This document shows, piece after piece, positions 25,101 to 33,625 of a stretch of DNA of 64,000 nt. The stretch is taken from the NCBI GenBank assembly GCA_031431475.1, contig JANPDL010000006.1:67480-131479 (forward strand), given 5' to 3'. Position numbers and translations under genes: made by a program. The stretch comes from JADCCX01 sp031431475 (lineage in GTDB: Bacteria > Pseudomonadota > Alphaproteobacteria > Rhizobiales > Beijerinckiaceae). Below the pieces are notes generated by a model. The model was given only the letters and a program-made list of their open reading frames with translations. It made no database searches and was not told where the DNA came from. How positions within the stretch are numbered: the first letter of the stretch is position 1; every line of letters begins with the position of its first letter.

Positions 25101-25760
25101 TCAGGCAGGGTCGCCCATCAGATCGGCAGATGTCGCGTTCAGGTGCTTGCGCATGGCGTCCATGGCCCTTATGCGATCCCGGTCCTCGATTGCCATGACG
25201 ATTGCCTCATGCTCGGCAAAGGAATGATAATCCTTCGGCGGACCAAGTGTTCGCTTCGCCAGACCACCCCACACCACGGAGCGTCGGACTTCGTTCACGA
25301 GACCATGCAGCTCTGCGAGCAGGCTATTGCCCGCAGCCTGCGCCAGCGCCGTATGAAAGCGGACGTCGAGTTGTTGATACTCGGGCCAGCTTTTGGCGCG
25401 CCGCATCTCGATGCAAAATGCTTTCAACTCCGCGATCTGGGCCCCGGTTGCGCCGCGGGCGGCAAGGCCTGCAACCTCGGGCTCGAGGATCATCCTGACC
25501 TGCATGGCTTCGGGCGGGCTGGTGCGGTGCGCAATCGACTCCACATCTGGCTTGCTGCCGCTTCGGGCGTGTTGCGCCAGGAATGTGCCCTTGCCGACAT
25601 GACGCCAAAGCACCCCCTCGGCCTCCAGCATCGCCAGAGACTTCCTGAGTTCCGCCCGGGACTTGCCGAGCATCTCCGCCAGTTCCCGCTCCGGCGGCAG
25701 CCGCCCGTCGGATGGCAGGTCAATCGTGCTGATCCAGGCTTTCAGGTCGGTCGCTGCCAT
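25101..25760 (-). CDS. GntR-family regulator, FCD subfamily
   Basis: A 219-residue repressor type. The winged helix (about 5-65) includes LPPERELAEMLGKSRAELRKSLAMLEAEG. The FCD domain keeps D-x-R-F-H (DVRFHTALA) and a His in EHEAIVMAI and MRKHLNA. The ATG at 25760 has GAGTGAG upstream; a GTG at 25772 would add four residues. It is divergent from the alcohol dehydrogenase gene, and two TGGTCAACCA palindromes lie between them, matching the usual TGGT-NN-ACCA site of FCD regulators. It likely represses this catabolic region and itself. Confidence 0.87.
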   Translation of the reverse strand: MAATDLKAWISTIDLPSDGRLPPERELAEMLGKSRAELRKSLAMLEAEGVLWRHVGKGTFLAQHARSGSKPDVESIAHRTSPPEAMQVRMILEPEVAGLAARGATGAQIAELKAFCIEMRRAKSWPEYQQLDVRFHTALAQAAGNSLLAELHGLVNEVRRSVVWGGLAKRTLGPPKDYHSFAEHEAIVMAIEDRDRIRAMDAMRKHLNATSADLMGDPA

Positions 25761-25803
25761 TCGCTCACTCACACTCGGTTTCGATATTGCGCGTAGATGG
25801 TCA

Positions 25804-25829
25804 GGGGTGATTGGTCAACCAATCACCCC
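25804..25829. promoter_or_regulatory. Perfect palindromic operator (GntR/FCD type)
   Basis: GGGGTGATTGGT and ACCAATCACCCC are 12-base perfect inverted arms with a CA centre. The core TTGGT-CA-ACCAA fits FCD regulators. It lies 44 bases upstream of the GntR start, so autoregulation is likely. Confidence 0.75.
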
Positions 25830-25870
25830 ATCCTGATTGACGCACTTGACATTGGTTCTGCTCCCACCCT

Positions 25871-25882
25871 ATGGTCAACCAT
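25871..25882. promoter_or_regulatory. Second operator, ATGGTCAACCAT
   Basis: A perfect 5-base inverted repeat around CA, sharing the TGGTCAACCA core of the 25804-25829 site, 69 bases upstream of the alcohol dehydrogenase start. Single half-sites TTGGTT (25852) and AACCAA (25887) flank it. It probably controls the plus-strand operon. Confidence 0.65.
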
Positions 25883-25951
25883 TCTAAACCAATATGCCAA
25901 TTATTGATCTAGCCGGATCGATGCTGACGCTGGCAAGCAGGGTGGACAAAC

Positions 25952-27115
25952 ATGTACGGATCGCCCGGGGTCAAAACTGATCCTTCCTTCCCCATTCCCG
26001 ATGAGATGCGCGCCTGGATTCTCGGCAGCCCCGATGAACTGACCCTTGGCAGCAAGCCCGTCCCTGTCCCGTCACGTGCAGAAGTGCTGGTGCGTATCGA
26101 CGCGGTGGCGATCTGCGCGACTGATCTGGAAGTCATTCACTATGGCTCGCCGGCCAAAATCCAGGGCGGCCTTCCGTTCAACAAGAACTTCACGCCCGGT
26201 CACGAGTATATGGGCACAGTTGCAGCGCTTGGGCCGGGCGTTGATGAATACCGGATCGGTGAGCGCGTCACGGTCGAAATCCATGCGGGCTGCGGCCAGT
26301 GCAAGCGTTGCCGCCAGGGCATGTACACGGCGTGCCTGAATTACGGACAGAACTATGGTGACGTGAACAAGGGCCATCGCGCCAACGGTTTCACGACGGA
26401 CGGCGGTTTTTGCGAGTACGCCATCAACAACATCAACACGCTGGTGCGTGTGCCCGACACCATGTCGGACGAGGAAGCGACGCTCGTCGTGACGGCCGGC
26501 ACCTCAATGTACGGACTCACCGAGCTCGGTGGCCTTGTGGCAGGCGAGAGCGTGGTTGTGACAGGCCCCGGTGCCATCGGCCTTCTGGCGGTGGCCGTGG
26601 CCAAGGCACTCGGTGCCAATCCCGTTATTCTCACAGGCACACGCGACAGTCGCCTTGCGATTGGCCGTGAACTCGGCGCGGACATGACGATCAACGTGAA
26701 GAACGAGGACGCCGTCGCCATCGTCATGGCGGCTACCCGCGGCCTTGGTGCGGACTATGTGGTGGAATGCGCCGGCAGTCAGGAAGCCATCGACATGGCG
26801 ATCCACATGACCAACCGTGGCGGCAAGATCTGTCTTGCGGCATTCCCGCATGACCCGGTGACAATCGATCTGCCGCATATCGTGCGCAACAACATCTATG
26901 CCTATGGCATTCGCGGCGAAGGCAAGAGCGCCACGCACCGTGCGATGGCCTTCATGGCGGCCAAGCGTTTCGACGCCACCAAGATCCACACCCACACCTT
27001 CGATCTGCATGAACTGCCAGAAGCGCTGCGCTACGCCCGTGACCGCGTGGAAGATGCCATCAAGGTCGTGGTCCGCACCAATGCCCGCGCTGCGCAGCGG
27101 ATGGCCGCCGAGTGA
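25952..27115 (+). CDS. Zinc-dependent alcohol dehydrogenase (MDR superfamily)
   Basis: A 387-residue medium-chain dehydrogenase. The catalytic Zn site is ICATDLE with Cys (about 54) and GHEYMG (His/Glu, about 87). The structural Zn cluster CGQCKRCRQGMYTAC gives four Cys. The NAD fold has VTGPGAIGLLAVAVAKALGA. It probably oxidises a sugar, polyol or hydroxy acid. It is the first gene behind the two GntR operators and is followed after 20 bp by a cupin gene. Substrate cannot be told. Confidence 0.9.
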   Translation: MYGSPGVKTDPSFPIPDEMRAWILGSPDELTLGSKPVPVPSRAEVLVRIDAVAICATDLEVIHYGSPAKIQGGLPFNKNFTPGHEYMGTVAALGPGVDEYRIGERVTVEIHAGCGQCKRCRQGMYTACLNYGQNYGDVNKGHRANGFTTDGGFCEYAINNINTLVRVPDTMSDEEATLVVTAGTSMYGLTELGGLVAGESVVVTGPGAIGLLAVAVAKALGANPVILTGTRDSRLAIGRELGADMTINVKNEDAVAIVMAATRGLGADYVVECAGSQEAIDMAIHMTNRGGKICLAAFPHDPVTIDLPHIVRNNIYAYGIRGEGKSATHRAMAFMAAKRFDATKIHTHTFDLHELPEALRYARDRVEDAIKVVVRTNARAAQRMAAE

Positions 27116-27135
27116 ATGGAAGAGGGAGGGTAGTC

Positions 27136-27579
27136 ATGCTCAATATTGCGAACGACAAGACCAGGACATCCGCCAGCCCACGCGCGCACTGGCCGACTGA
27201 CCTGCAGCAGGAGTTCGAGGATAACCGGATGAACGGCTGCGTCGGCAGCGTGCTTGTGTCGGAGACAGACAGGGTGCGCGTCTGGCACTTGCTGCTCCCG
27301 CCGGGCAAGCGCTGTAATTTCCACCGGCACCAGATGGACTATTTCTGGACGGCCCATAATCCCGGCAGGGCGCGCGGCTATTATGACGACGGTCGCATCG
27401 TCGATGTCGAGCATTACAAAGGCGAGACGAAGCACTTCACCTTTGGCAAGGACGAGCATTTCACCCACAGCGTCGAAAATATCGGAGATACTGATCTCCT
27501 GTTCACGACGGTTGAATTCAAGGGCGGGCCAAACCCGCCGCTGCCAATTCCAGATGGAATGCGGCTGAACAAAAACTGA
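27136..27579 (+). CDS. Small cupin-domain protein
   Basis: A 147-residue single cupin. Metal residues are in RCNFHRHQMDYFW (about 57-69), followed by an acidic strand segment and a His in EHFTHSVEN. A very strong AGAGGGAGGG site precedes ATG 27136. It lies in the operon behind the Zn-dehydrogenase. Related small cupins act as isomerases, lactone openers or binding proteins; no specific role can be given. Confidence 0.75.
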   Translation: MLNIANDKTRTSASPRAHWPTDLQQEFEDNRMNGCVGSVLVSETDRVRVWHLLLPPGKRCNFHRHQMDYFWTAHNPGRARGYYDDGRIVDVEHYKGETKHFTFGKDEHFTHSVENIGDTDLLFTTVEFKGGPNPPLPIPDGMRLNKN

Positions 27580-27617
27580 TCCAGACAACAATCACAAAAA
27601 CCTCGAGGGGAGAAACA

Positions 27618-28349
27618 ATGACAATACAACGGAGAGAACTCCTGGCCATCATGGCGACCGGCCCGGCCATCGCGATGTCAGGGCCAGTGATGGCGCAGAT
27701 GTTGCCAGCCCCGACCGGCCTGCCCGCAGGCTCGGTTGCGCCAGTTGGTGACAGCGTCGTCAGCTATATCGAGGTCGCACCGGGGTCGGAAGCCAAGGCG
27801 CTTGGAATCCTCAAGGCGCTAAAAGCCGCGAGCGTCAAGGAGACCGGGAGCAAGTCTTTCGCGCTCTTCCAGCGCGTGGGCAGTTCACACCACTTCGGCG
27901 TTCTCGAGCAATGGACCGACAACGTGGCCCGTGAGGCACATCTCGCGCAGGCTCATGTCAAGCAGGCGCGCGAGCAACTGGCTGCGATCGAGACCGCACC
28001 CTACGATGAAAGGCCGCACCGGGCGCTGGCGACTGGTCCTGCCCAGGCCGCCGCAGCGCGCGCCATTACCTGCATCACCCATGTCGACTTCGTGCCGGTT
28101 TATCGCGAGGACGGCGAGAAGATGCTGAAGATGCTGGCCGACGGCAGCCGCCCGGAAAAGGACGCCGCCCGTTTCGACGTGCTGACCCAGGCAAGCCGCG
28201 CCAACCACATGACGCTCATCGAGGTCTGGAACACAAGGAGCGCCTGGCGGAGGCATCTCGCAGCCAAGCACACCAAGGATTTCCGCCTTTCCTTGCTGCC
28301 GCGCAGTGGTAGTATCTATGACGAGCGCATCTATACATCCGTCGGCTGA
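27618..28349 (+). CDS. Exported protein with two antibiotic-biosynthesis-monooxygenase (ABM) folds
   Basis: A 243-residue protein. The N-terminus MTIQRRELLAIMATGPAIAM has a twin-Arg-like motif and a hydrophobic stretch ending in AQA-type cleavage near residue 27. Two similar ferredoxin-like halves follow: VVSYIEVAPGSEAKALGIL with LFQRVGSSHHFGVLEQWTD, and ITHVDFVPVYREDGEKML with NHMTLIEVWNT. ABM dimers are usually single-domain quinol or haem oxygenases, so a tandem exported form is less common. It follows the cupin gene by 38 bp, within the dehydrogenase operon. Confidence 0.7.
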   Translation: MTIQRRELLAIMATGPAIAMSGPVMAQMLPAPTGLPAGSVAPVGDSVVSYIEVAPGSEAKALGILKALKAASVKETGSKSFALFQRVGSSHHFGVLEQWTDNVAREAHLAQAHVKQAREQLAAIETAPYDERPHRALATGPAQAAAARAITCITHVDFVPVYREDGEKMLKMLADGSRPEKDAARFDVLTQASRANHMTLIEVWNTRSAWRRHLAAKHTKDFRLSLLPRSGSIYDERIYTSVG

Positions 28350-28388
28350 GCCCGCTCCATCGCCATCTTGCCTGACGAGCGACTTCAT

Positions 28389-28420
28389 CCCATGGGCTGT
28401 TGATGCCCATGGGGATTTCT
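28389..28420 (+). terminator. Probable terminator or attenuator
   Basis: CCCATGGGC (28389-28397) and GCCCATGGG (28405-28413) pair perfectly around TGTTGAT, and a moderately T-rich stretch (ATTTCTGATCCATTTG) follows. It separates the ABM gene from the lyase gene and may lower read-through. Confidence 0.55.
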
Positions 28421-28448
28421 GATCCATTTGTTTCAAAAGGCTGACGCC

Positions 28449-29276
28449 ATGCCAAACCACCTGAAAGGCGTCATCGCCGCAATTCCGACGCCTATCACGG
28501 AAGCCGGAGAGCCTGACATCACCCTGTTCCTCAAGGTGGCGCGCCACCTTCTGGCCAATGGCTGTGACGGGCTCAATGTGCTGGGTACAACGGGCGAGGC
28601 AACGTCTTTTGCGCTGTTGCAGCGACTAGCCCTCATGTCCGCAATCGCTGCATCCGATCTGCCCAAGAACCGGCTGATGGTCGGCACGGGAGCCGCGTCG
28701 GTGGCAGATGCTGCGGCACTCACAAGCCATGCGGCGGCATGCGGCTTCGCCGGGGCGCTGCTCCTGCCGCCTTTCTACTACAAGGGCGTCAGTGACGACG
28801 GCGTACTCCGCTACGTCGAGCAGATCGTGAAGGCTTCTGCCGATCCGGCCATCCCGGTCTATCTCTATCATTTCCCCGCGCTGTCCGGCGTACGCTACGA
28901 TGCGCCGCTGGTGAGCCGGCTGCTCAAGGCATTCCCCGGTCGAATTGTGGGCTTGAAGGATTCCTCGGGCGACATGGACTACGCGCGCCAGATGGCAGCG
29001 CTGTCGCCGATTTTTGACGTGTTCCCGTCAACGGAAGCCTGCCTTGGGGAGGCGCGGACGGGCCGCTTCGCCGGCTGCATCTCGGCCACGGCCAATCTCA
29101 ATTCCGCCGATTGCGCCAGGGCGTTTCACCAAGGCGACGAGGCGGCCCTCGCGCGGGCTATCGCTGTGCGCAAGTCTTTTGATGGCAAGCCGCTTATTCC
29201 GGGCGTGAAGGCCAGACTGGCGCAGATGCTGGGCGAACCATCACTGGCACGGGTCCTGCCACCGCTGGTTGAATGA
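28449..29276 (+). CDS. Dihydrodipicolinate synthase/N-acetylneuraminate lyase family protein
   Basis: A 275-residue class I aldolase/dehydratase. Motifs: LNVLGTTGEATSF (pyruvate-binding GTTGE, about 38-50), PVYLYHFPALSGV (catalytic Tyr) and IVGLKDSSGD (Schiff-base Lys, about 160). In catabolic clusters such enzymes cleave or dehydrate 2-keto-3-deoxy sugar acids rather than make lysine. The ATG at 28449 fits the family start (MPNHLKGVIAAIPTP). Members of the KDG aldolase or 5-dehydro-4-deoxyglucarate dehydratase groups are the likeliest relatives. Confidence 0.88.
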   Translation: MPNHLKGVIAAIPTPITEAGEPDITLFLKVARHLLANGCDGLNVLGTTGEATSFALLQRLALMSAIAASDLPKNRLMVGTGAASVADAAALTSHAAACGFAGALLLPPFYYKGVSDDGVLRYVEQIVKASADPAIPVYLYHFPALSGVRYDAPLVSRLLKAFPGRIVGLKDSSGDMDYARQMAALSPIFDVFPSTEACLGEARTGRFAGCISATANLNSADCARAFHQGDEAALARAIAVRKSFDGKPLIPGVKARLAQMLGEPSLARVLPPLVE

Positions 29277-29351
29277 GCGAAAACCGGTTCCGCTTGCTGG
29301 ACTTTATCGGTTTCCCGGGGAATATCTGATGCCGAGAAGGGGTTTTCTATC

Positions 29352-30347
29352 ATGACCAGCAGTAGGCATCCGAGCATTGCGGGCGTTGCCAGAACGATGT
29401 TCGCAGCGACAATCGGGCTGATGACACTGGCGGTCGCGCAGGCCTATCCGACCAAGCCCATCACCATGATTGTCGTTTTCGCGCCGGGCGGGCCGACTGA
29501 TGTTCTGGCACGCATTGTCGCGGAGCATATGAGCCGCACGCTTGGCCAGTCCGTCGTCATCGAGAATGTCGCGGGCGCGGGTGGCACCACAGGTGGCACG
29601 CGGGGCGCAAAGGCCACACCGGATGGCTACACCCTGACCGTCGGCAGCCTCGGCAGCCATGGTGCCGCGTCCGCCCTCTATGCCAACATGGGCTATGACT
29701 CCCGCGAACTGGAGCCAGTTGGCATGATCGCGGGAACACCGGGTTACGTCGTCGTACGCAAGGAGTTTCCGGCGCGCAATTTCAGCGAGTTCCTGGCCCA
29801 GGTGAAAGCAAATCCGGGTTCGGTGTCGAGCGGCCATGCGGGCGTCGGCTCAACGCCGCATCTTGCGTGTCTCTACCTCGCTCATCTGGCGGGGCTCAAG
29901 TTCAATTCCATAGCCTATCGCGGATCGGGGCCGGCGATGAATGACCTGCTGGCGGGCCATGTCGATTCCATGTGCGATCTTGCGCCGACCGTAACGCCTC
30001 AGATTCAGGGCGGCACGATCCGTGGCCTTGTTCTGGCACAGGCCGAACGCTCCGCCGCGACACCTGATGTGCCGACTGCGCGGGAAGCTGGCCTGCCGGA
30101 ATTCATCTTCACGGGATGGAATGCGATCTTCGCGCCCAAGGGCACCCCAAAGCCGGTCGTCGACCGGCTTTCCAGCGCGCTCAGTGCTGCGCTCGCGGAT
30201 AACGCCACACGCAAGCGTATCGAGGAACTGGGCTCGATCCCCACGCCTGCCGCAGAGCGCACACCGGACCATATGCGTCAGATCGTAAGCCGCGACGTTG
30301 ACCGCTGGACCACAGTCATCCGCGCCGCAGGGATTCCGGCGCAATGA
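29352..30347 (+). CDS. Tripartite tricarboxylate transporter substrate-binding protein (Bug/TctC family)
   Basis: A 331-residue exported binding protein. The signal peptide (GVARTMFAATIGLMTLAVAQA) is followed by YPTKPITMIVVFAPGGPTDVLARI and VVIENVAGAGGTTGGTRGAKATPDGYTL, the Bug family hallmark. The stop overlaps the next start by 4 bp. No TctA/TctB genes are nearby, so the permease must be elsewhere. Confidence 0.9.
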   Translation: MTSSRHPSIAGVARTMFAATIGLMTLAVAQAYPTKPITMIVVFAPGGPTDVLARIVAEHMSRTLGQSVVIENVAGAGGTTGGTRGAKATPDGYTLTVGSLGSHGAASALYANMGYDSRELEPVGMIAGTPGYVVVRKEFPARNFSEFLAQVKANPGSVSSGHAGVGSTPHLACLYLAHLAGLKFNSIAYRGSGPAMNDLLAGHVDSMCDLAPTVTPQIQGGTIRGLVLAQAERSAATPDVPTAREAGLPEFIFTGWNAIFAPKGTPKPVVDRLSSALSAALADNATRKRIEELGSIPTPAAERTPDHMRQIVSRDVDRWTTVIRAAGIPAQ

Positions 30348-31225
30348 CACAGGCCGGTATGGCTCCCTGCCCCCCATCGGACCCCAATCCGCGATCGCCG
30401 CGGTTTCGTGTGCCGAAAGGAGCTTGTGACTGTCATGCCCATGTCTTCGACGCCGCCCGCCATCCCTATGCGGCTGTCAGGGGCTACACACCGCCCGATG
30501 CTCCGCTGGCGGCCATGCGCGCCGTGCACGCGACACTCGGTATTGACCGTGCCGTACTGACCCATGCCAGCGTCCACGGCAATGATTCCAGCGCGGTGCT
30601 GGATGGCGCGGCGAGTGACCTCGCCCACTACCGTGCGGTCGTCTCGGTCAACGCCGATGTCACGGCCAAGGATCTATCGCGCATGCATGCGAAAGGCGCG
30701 CGCGGCATTCGCGTCAATCTGGTGGACAAGGGCGGAATGCCCTTCGCCTCTCTGTATGATCTGGCACGGGTGGCAGGACTGCTGGCAGACATGGCTTGGC
30801 ACGTGGAGTTCCTGGTGCATGTCGATGAAGCGCCGGACCTCTGGCCGCTCCTGCAGCGTCTGCCGGTTGATGCGGTGATAGGCCATCTCGGCTATATGCC
30901 GGCCGGTCTCGGCATCGATCATCCGGGTTTCCGCACCCTCCTCGACGCTGTCGAGCGCGGGCGCACATGGGTGAAACTGACGGGCCCCTATCGGCTGACG
31001 GCCGAAGCTGGCCTCCCCTATTCTGATGTTTCGCCCTTCGCCTCGGCGCTTGCGATGATGCGCCCAGACCGGTTACTCTGGGGATCGGACTGGCCGCATG
31101 TGATGTGTAAAAAACCCATGCCCAACGACGGCGACCTTTTGGATCTGGTCGCTGACTGGGTTCCGGATGCCGCGACGCGGAATGCCATCCTCGTCGATAA
31201 TCCAGCCCGGCTCTATGGTTTTTGA
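30344..31225 (+). CDS. Amidohydrolase-2 family lactonase (LigI-like)
   Basis: A 293-residue metal-dependent hydrolase. The N-terminal ACDCHAHVFDA gives the H-x-H site, with later His residues in VHGN, EFLVHVDEAP and VIGHLGYMP, and the catalytic Asp in LLWGSDWPHV (about 255). This layout is that of 2-pyrone-4,6-dicarboxylate lactonase LigI and of sugar-lactone hydrolases such as galactarolactonase. It overlaps the binding-protein gene by 4 bp, so both likely serve one substrate, plausibly a lactone. The exact one is unknown. Confidence 0.85.
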   Translation: MTQAGMAPCPPSDPNPRSPRFRVPKGACDCHAHVFDAARHPYAAVRGYTPPDAPLAAMRAVHATLGIDRAVLTHASVHGNDSSAVLDGAASDLAHYRAVVSVNADVTAKDLSRMHAKGARGIRVNLVDKGGMPFASLYDLARVAGLLADMAWHVEFLVHVDEAPDLWPLLQRLPVDAVIGHLGYMPAGLGIDHPGFRTLLDAVERGRTWVKLTGPYRLTAEAGLPYSDVSPFASALAMMRPDRLLWGSDWPHVMCKKPMPNDGDLLDLVADWVPDAATRNAILVDNPARLYGF

Positions 31226-31246
31226 TCTCCAGGGGAGACGTATCTC

Positions 31247-32197
31247 ATGTCCGCCACACGACGCACTTCGCTTGCGCTCTTCGGAGCGGCCCTCATAACA
31301 GGCGGTGTCCGCGCCCAGGAACGCACCCGCATCTCACTCGGCACAGCGACACCGGGCGGCGGGTTCCCGATATATGGCGAGGCTTTCGCCGCTGTGATCA
31401 ACAGCGCGGACCCGACGCTGGAAATCGTCCCGCACAACACCCGTGGCAGTGCGGAGAACCTGCCACTGCTTGAGCGCGGCGAACTGGATCTCGGTCTGGT
31501 CCAGGGTGAGGCTGCACACGAAGCCCTGGCCGGCGTCGGTCGTGCACCAGCTGACCTGCGCATTATCAGCGCCATGTATTCTTCAGCCGGGTTCTTTGGC
31601 GTCCGGGCCGATTCCCCGGCACGAACCATCCAGGATCTCGTCGGCAAGCCGATAGCCTTTGGTGCAGCCGGTTCCGGCCTTGTGATCCTCGCGCGCTACG
31701 TTCTCGACGGCCTTGGTCTCGATATGAATCGCGATTTTCAGGCGATCCTTCTGGAGCGTGCGGGTGATGGTCCGGCCATGGTTGCCGATGGTCGGGCAGC
31801 GGCTTTATGGGGCGGAGGCTTAGGCTGGCCCGGCTTCACGGCAGTCGGGCGACTACCCGGACGCTTCATCGCGCCAGACCCCAACGATATCCCGCGTATT
31901 CGCGCGAAGCACACGTTTCTGCGGGAGTTGACAGTTCCCGCAGGAGCCTACCCCGGGCTCGATCAGCCTTTGCGATCTGTTGGCTCATGGAGTTTCGTCC
32001 TGTGCCGTCGTGATCTCCCGGAAGATACCGGCTACCGGATCGCAAAAGCTCTTCGCATCAGTGAGGCGGGGCTTGCCAACCGATTGCCGCAGGCTTCCGA
32101 AACGACACTGGTCAATACAGTCAAGGCCACGCCGCGCGCGCAATTGTTGCATGCAGGAATTGTGCGACTGGCCCGCGAGGAAGGCATTGCGATTTAA
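31247..32197 (+). CDS. TAXI-family TRAP solute-binding protein
   Basis: A 316-residue exported binding protein. The N-terminus (SATRRTSLALFGAALITGG) is a twin-Arg-like signal ending near AQ. The TAXI core is clear: ISLGTATPGGGFPIYGEAFAAVIN, VVPHNT-like TRGSAENLPLLERGELDLGLVQGEAAHEAL, and GKPIAFGAAGSGLVILARYVL. TAXI proteins normally work with a fused DctQM permease, which is absent here. It ends the catabolic run; the next gene is the Rrf2 regulator. Confidence 0.88.
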   Translation: MSATRRTSLALFGAALITGGVRAQERTRISLGTATPGGGFPIYGEAFAAVINSADPTLEIVPHNTRGSAENLPLLERGELDLGLVQGEAAHEALAGVGRAPADLRIISAMYSSAGFFGVRADSPARTIQDLVGKPIAFGAAGSGLVILARYVLDGLGLDMNRDFQAILLERAGDGPAMVADGRAAALWGGGLGWPGFTAVGRLPGRFIAPDPNDIPRIRAKHTFLRELTVPAGAYPGLDQPLRSVGSWSFVLCRRDLPEDTGYRIAKALRISEAGLANRLPQASETTLVNTVKATPRAQLLHAGIVRLAREEGIAI

Positions 32198-32380
32198 CTA
32201 TGATGCGCTGCTGACGCCCATACGCTACGAATGCACCCGGAAAACTGAAGCTTATCGACAATCAAGCGCCCCCCGATTGCGCCACATCCTGTCCTTCGAA
32301 GCTCGGCATCTGAAAACTGGATATACGACAGATTGCGGCTGACTTTGCCCGCCAATGCGAAATGGGCTATCGCCTTGATC

Positions 32381-32833
32381 ATGTGGCTGAACCAGCAAAC
32401 CCTCGATGCGATCAGGATCATGGCGGAACTTGCCGCGACATGGCCCGCGCTTGCACGCACATCAGAGGTGGCCGCATCGTCTGGCATCACGATGATGAAC
32501 GTGCAGAAGACGGTCTATGCGTTGGGTCAGGCTGATCTGCTGGAGACAGTGCGCGGACGGCTGGGCGGTGTCAGGCTCAGCCGTGCAGCGGACAGGATCA
32601 GCATTGGCGAGATCGTCCGGGCGTTCGAGCCCAAGGATTGCCCTGCGAATTTCCTGCCGCGCGCCGATGCCGATGCCGCGCTGGCGCGGCTGATGTTCAA
32701 GGCGCATCGCGGGTTTTTCAAGCCGCTGGAGACGGCACTGCTGTCGGAGTTCGATATCCGGGGGTCGCAATTGAAGTCAGGCCTCTTAGGCGGCGCTGTC
32801 CTGGATATCCTGCCCCCGCAACCGGCGGTCTGA
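32381..32833 (+). CDS. Rrf2-family transcriptional regulator
   Basis: A 150-residue winged-helix protein. It begins WLNQQTLDAIRIMAELAA and carries TSEVAASSGITMMNVQKTVYALGQADLLETVRGRLGGVRLSR, the Rrf2 DNA-binding layout. The Fe-S regulators IscR, RirA and NsrR have three Cys; only one (KDCPAN) is visible here, so an Fe-S cluster is doubtful. Its 3' end overlaps the convergent hmuV gene by 48 bp. The haem context suggests an iron role, but that is inference. An upstream start at 32333 is possible. Confidence 0.8.
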   Translation: MWLNQQTLDAIRIMAELAATWPALARTSEVAASSGITMMNVQKTVYALGQADLLETVRGRLGGVRLSRAADRISIGEIVRAFEPKDCPANFLPRADADAALARLMFKAHRGFFKPLETALLSEFDIRGSQLKSGLLGGAVLDILPPQPAV

Positions 32834-33625
32834 CACCCGGCTCTGCGGTAGGATGCAGGGCATGCCATCCCTCGTTTCGATCAGCAGCGACACGTCGAAA
32901 ACGTCTTTCAACAAAGCGTCGGAAACAACCTCTGCTGGCGAACCCTGCGCCATGATCATGCCGTCCTTCATCACGATCAGGCGGTCGGCGTAGGTGATCG
33001 CTAGGTTGAGATCGTGAAGGACGGCCAGCACAGCAACGCCGCTGTCCGCCTGCGTCCGCGCCGTATCGAGCAGGTCGAACTGATGGCAGAGGTCGAGACT
33101 GGCGATGGGTTCATCGAGAAACAGCACCTGCTGACCGGCCATCGAACTCCCTGCCTTGAGCTGTCCCAGCACGCGGGCAAATTGCACACGCTGCTGCTCG
33201 CCACCTGACAATGTCTGGTAGGATCGGGCCGCGAGATGCGTGACGTCGGCGGAGGCCAGCGCTTGCGCCACCATCTGGTGCAGGGACTGCCTGTCTTTGG
33301 CGCGCCCAACGCCATCGACGCCGAGGCGTACGACCTCATACACGGTGAACGGGAAGGCAAGCCGCGCGGCCTGCGCCATGACGGCCCTCTCGCAGGCCAG
33401 TCGCCATGCCGGAATCTGCTCAACAGCGGCGGAACCATAATTGATGGAGCCACTATGGGCGCGCAATTCACCCGTCAGCATCTTGAGCAGTGTGGATTTT
33501 CCGGCACCATTGGGTCCGATGATCACGGTGAATTCTTCCGCGAAGAGCGAGAGCGATGCGTTACGGACAAGATCGGCGCCGCCAACCCGGAAGCCAACAC
33601 CCCTTGCCTCAAGAACAGGATTCAT
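32786..33625 (-). CDS. hmuV: Haem ABC transporter ATP-binding protein
   Basis: A 279-residue ATPase for haem import. Walker A is GPNGAGKST (about 37-45), the signature is LSGGEQQRVQFAR, Walker B is VLFLDEPIASLD and the switch His is in VLHDLN. It is the last gene of hemP-hmuT-hmuU-hmuV, overlapping hmuU by 4 bp. The 3' end runs into the convergent Rrf2 gene. Confidence 0.93.
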   Translation of the reverse strand: MNPVLEARGVGFRVGGADLVRNASLSLFAEEFTVIIGPNGAGKSTLLKMLTGELRAHSGSINYGSAAVEQIPAWRLACERAVMAQAARLAFPFTVYEVVRLGVDGVGRAKDRQSLHQMVAQALASADVTHLAARSYQTLSGGEQQRVQFARVLGQLKAGSSMAGQQVLFLDEPIASLDLCHQFDLLDTARTQADSGVAVLAVLHDLNLAITYADRLIVMKDGMIMAQGSPAEVVSDALLKDVFDVSLLIETRDGMPCILPQSRVSDRRLRGQDIQDSAA

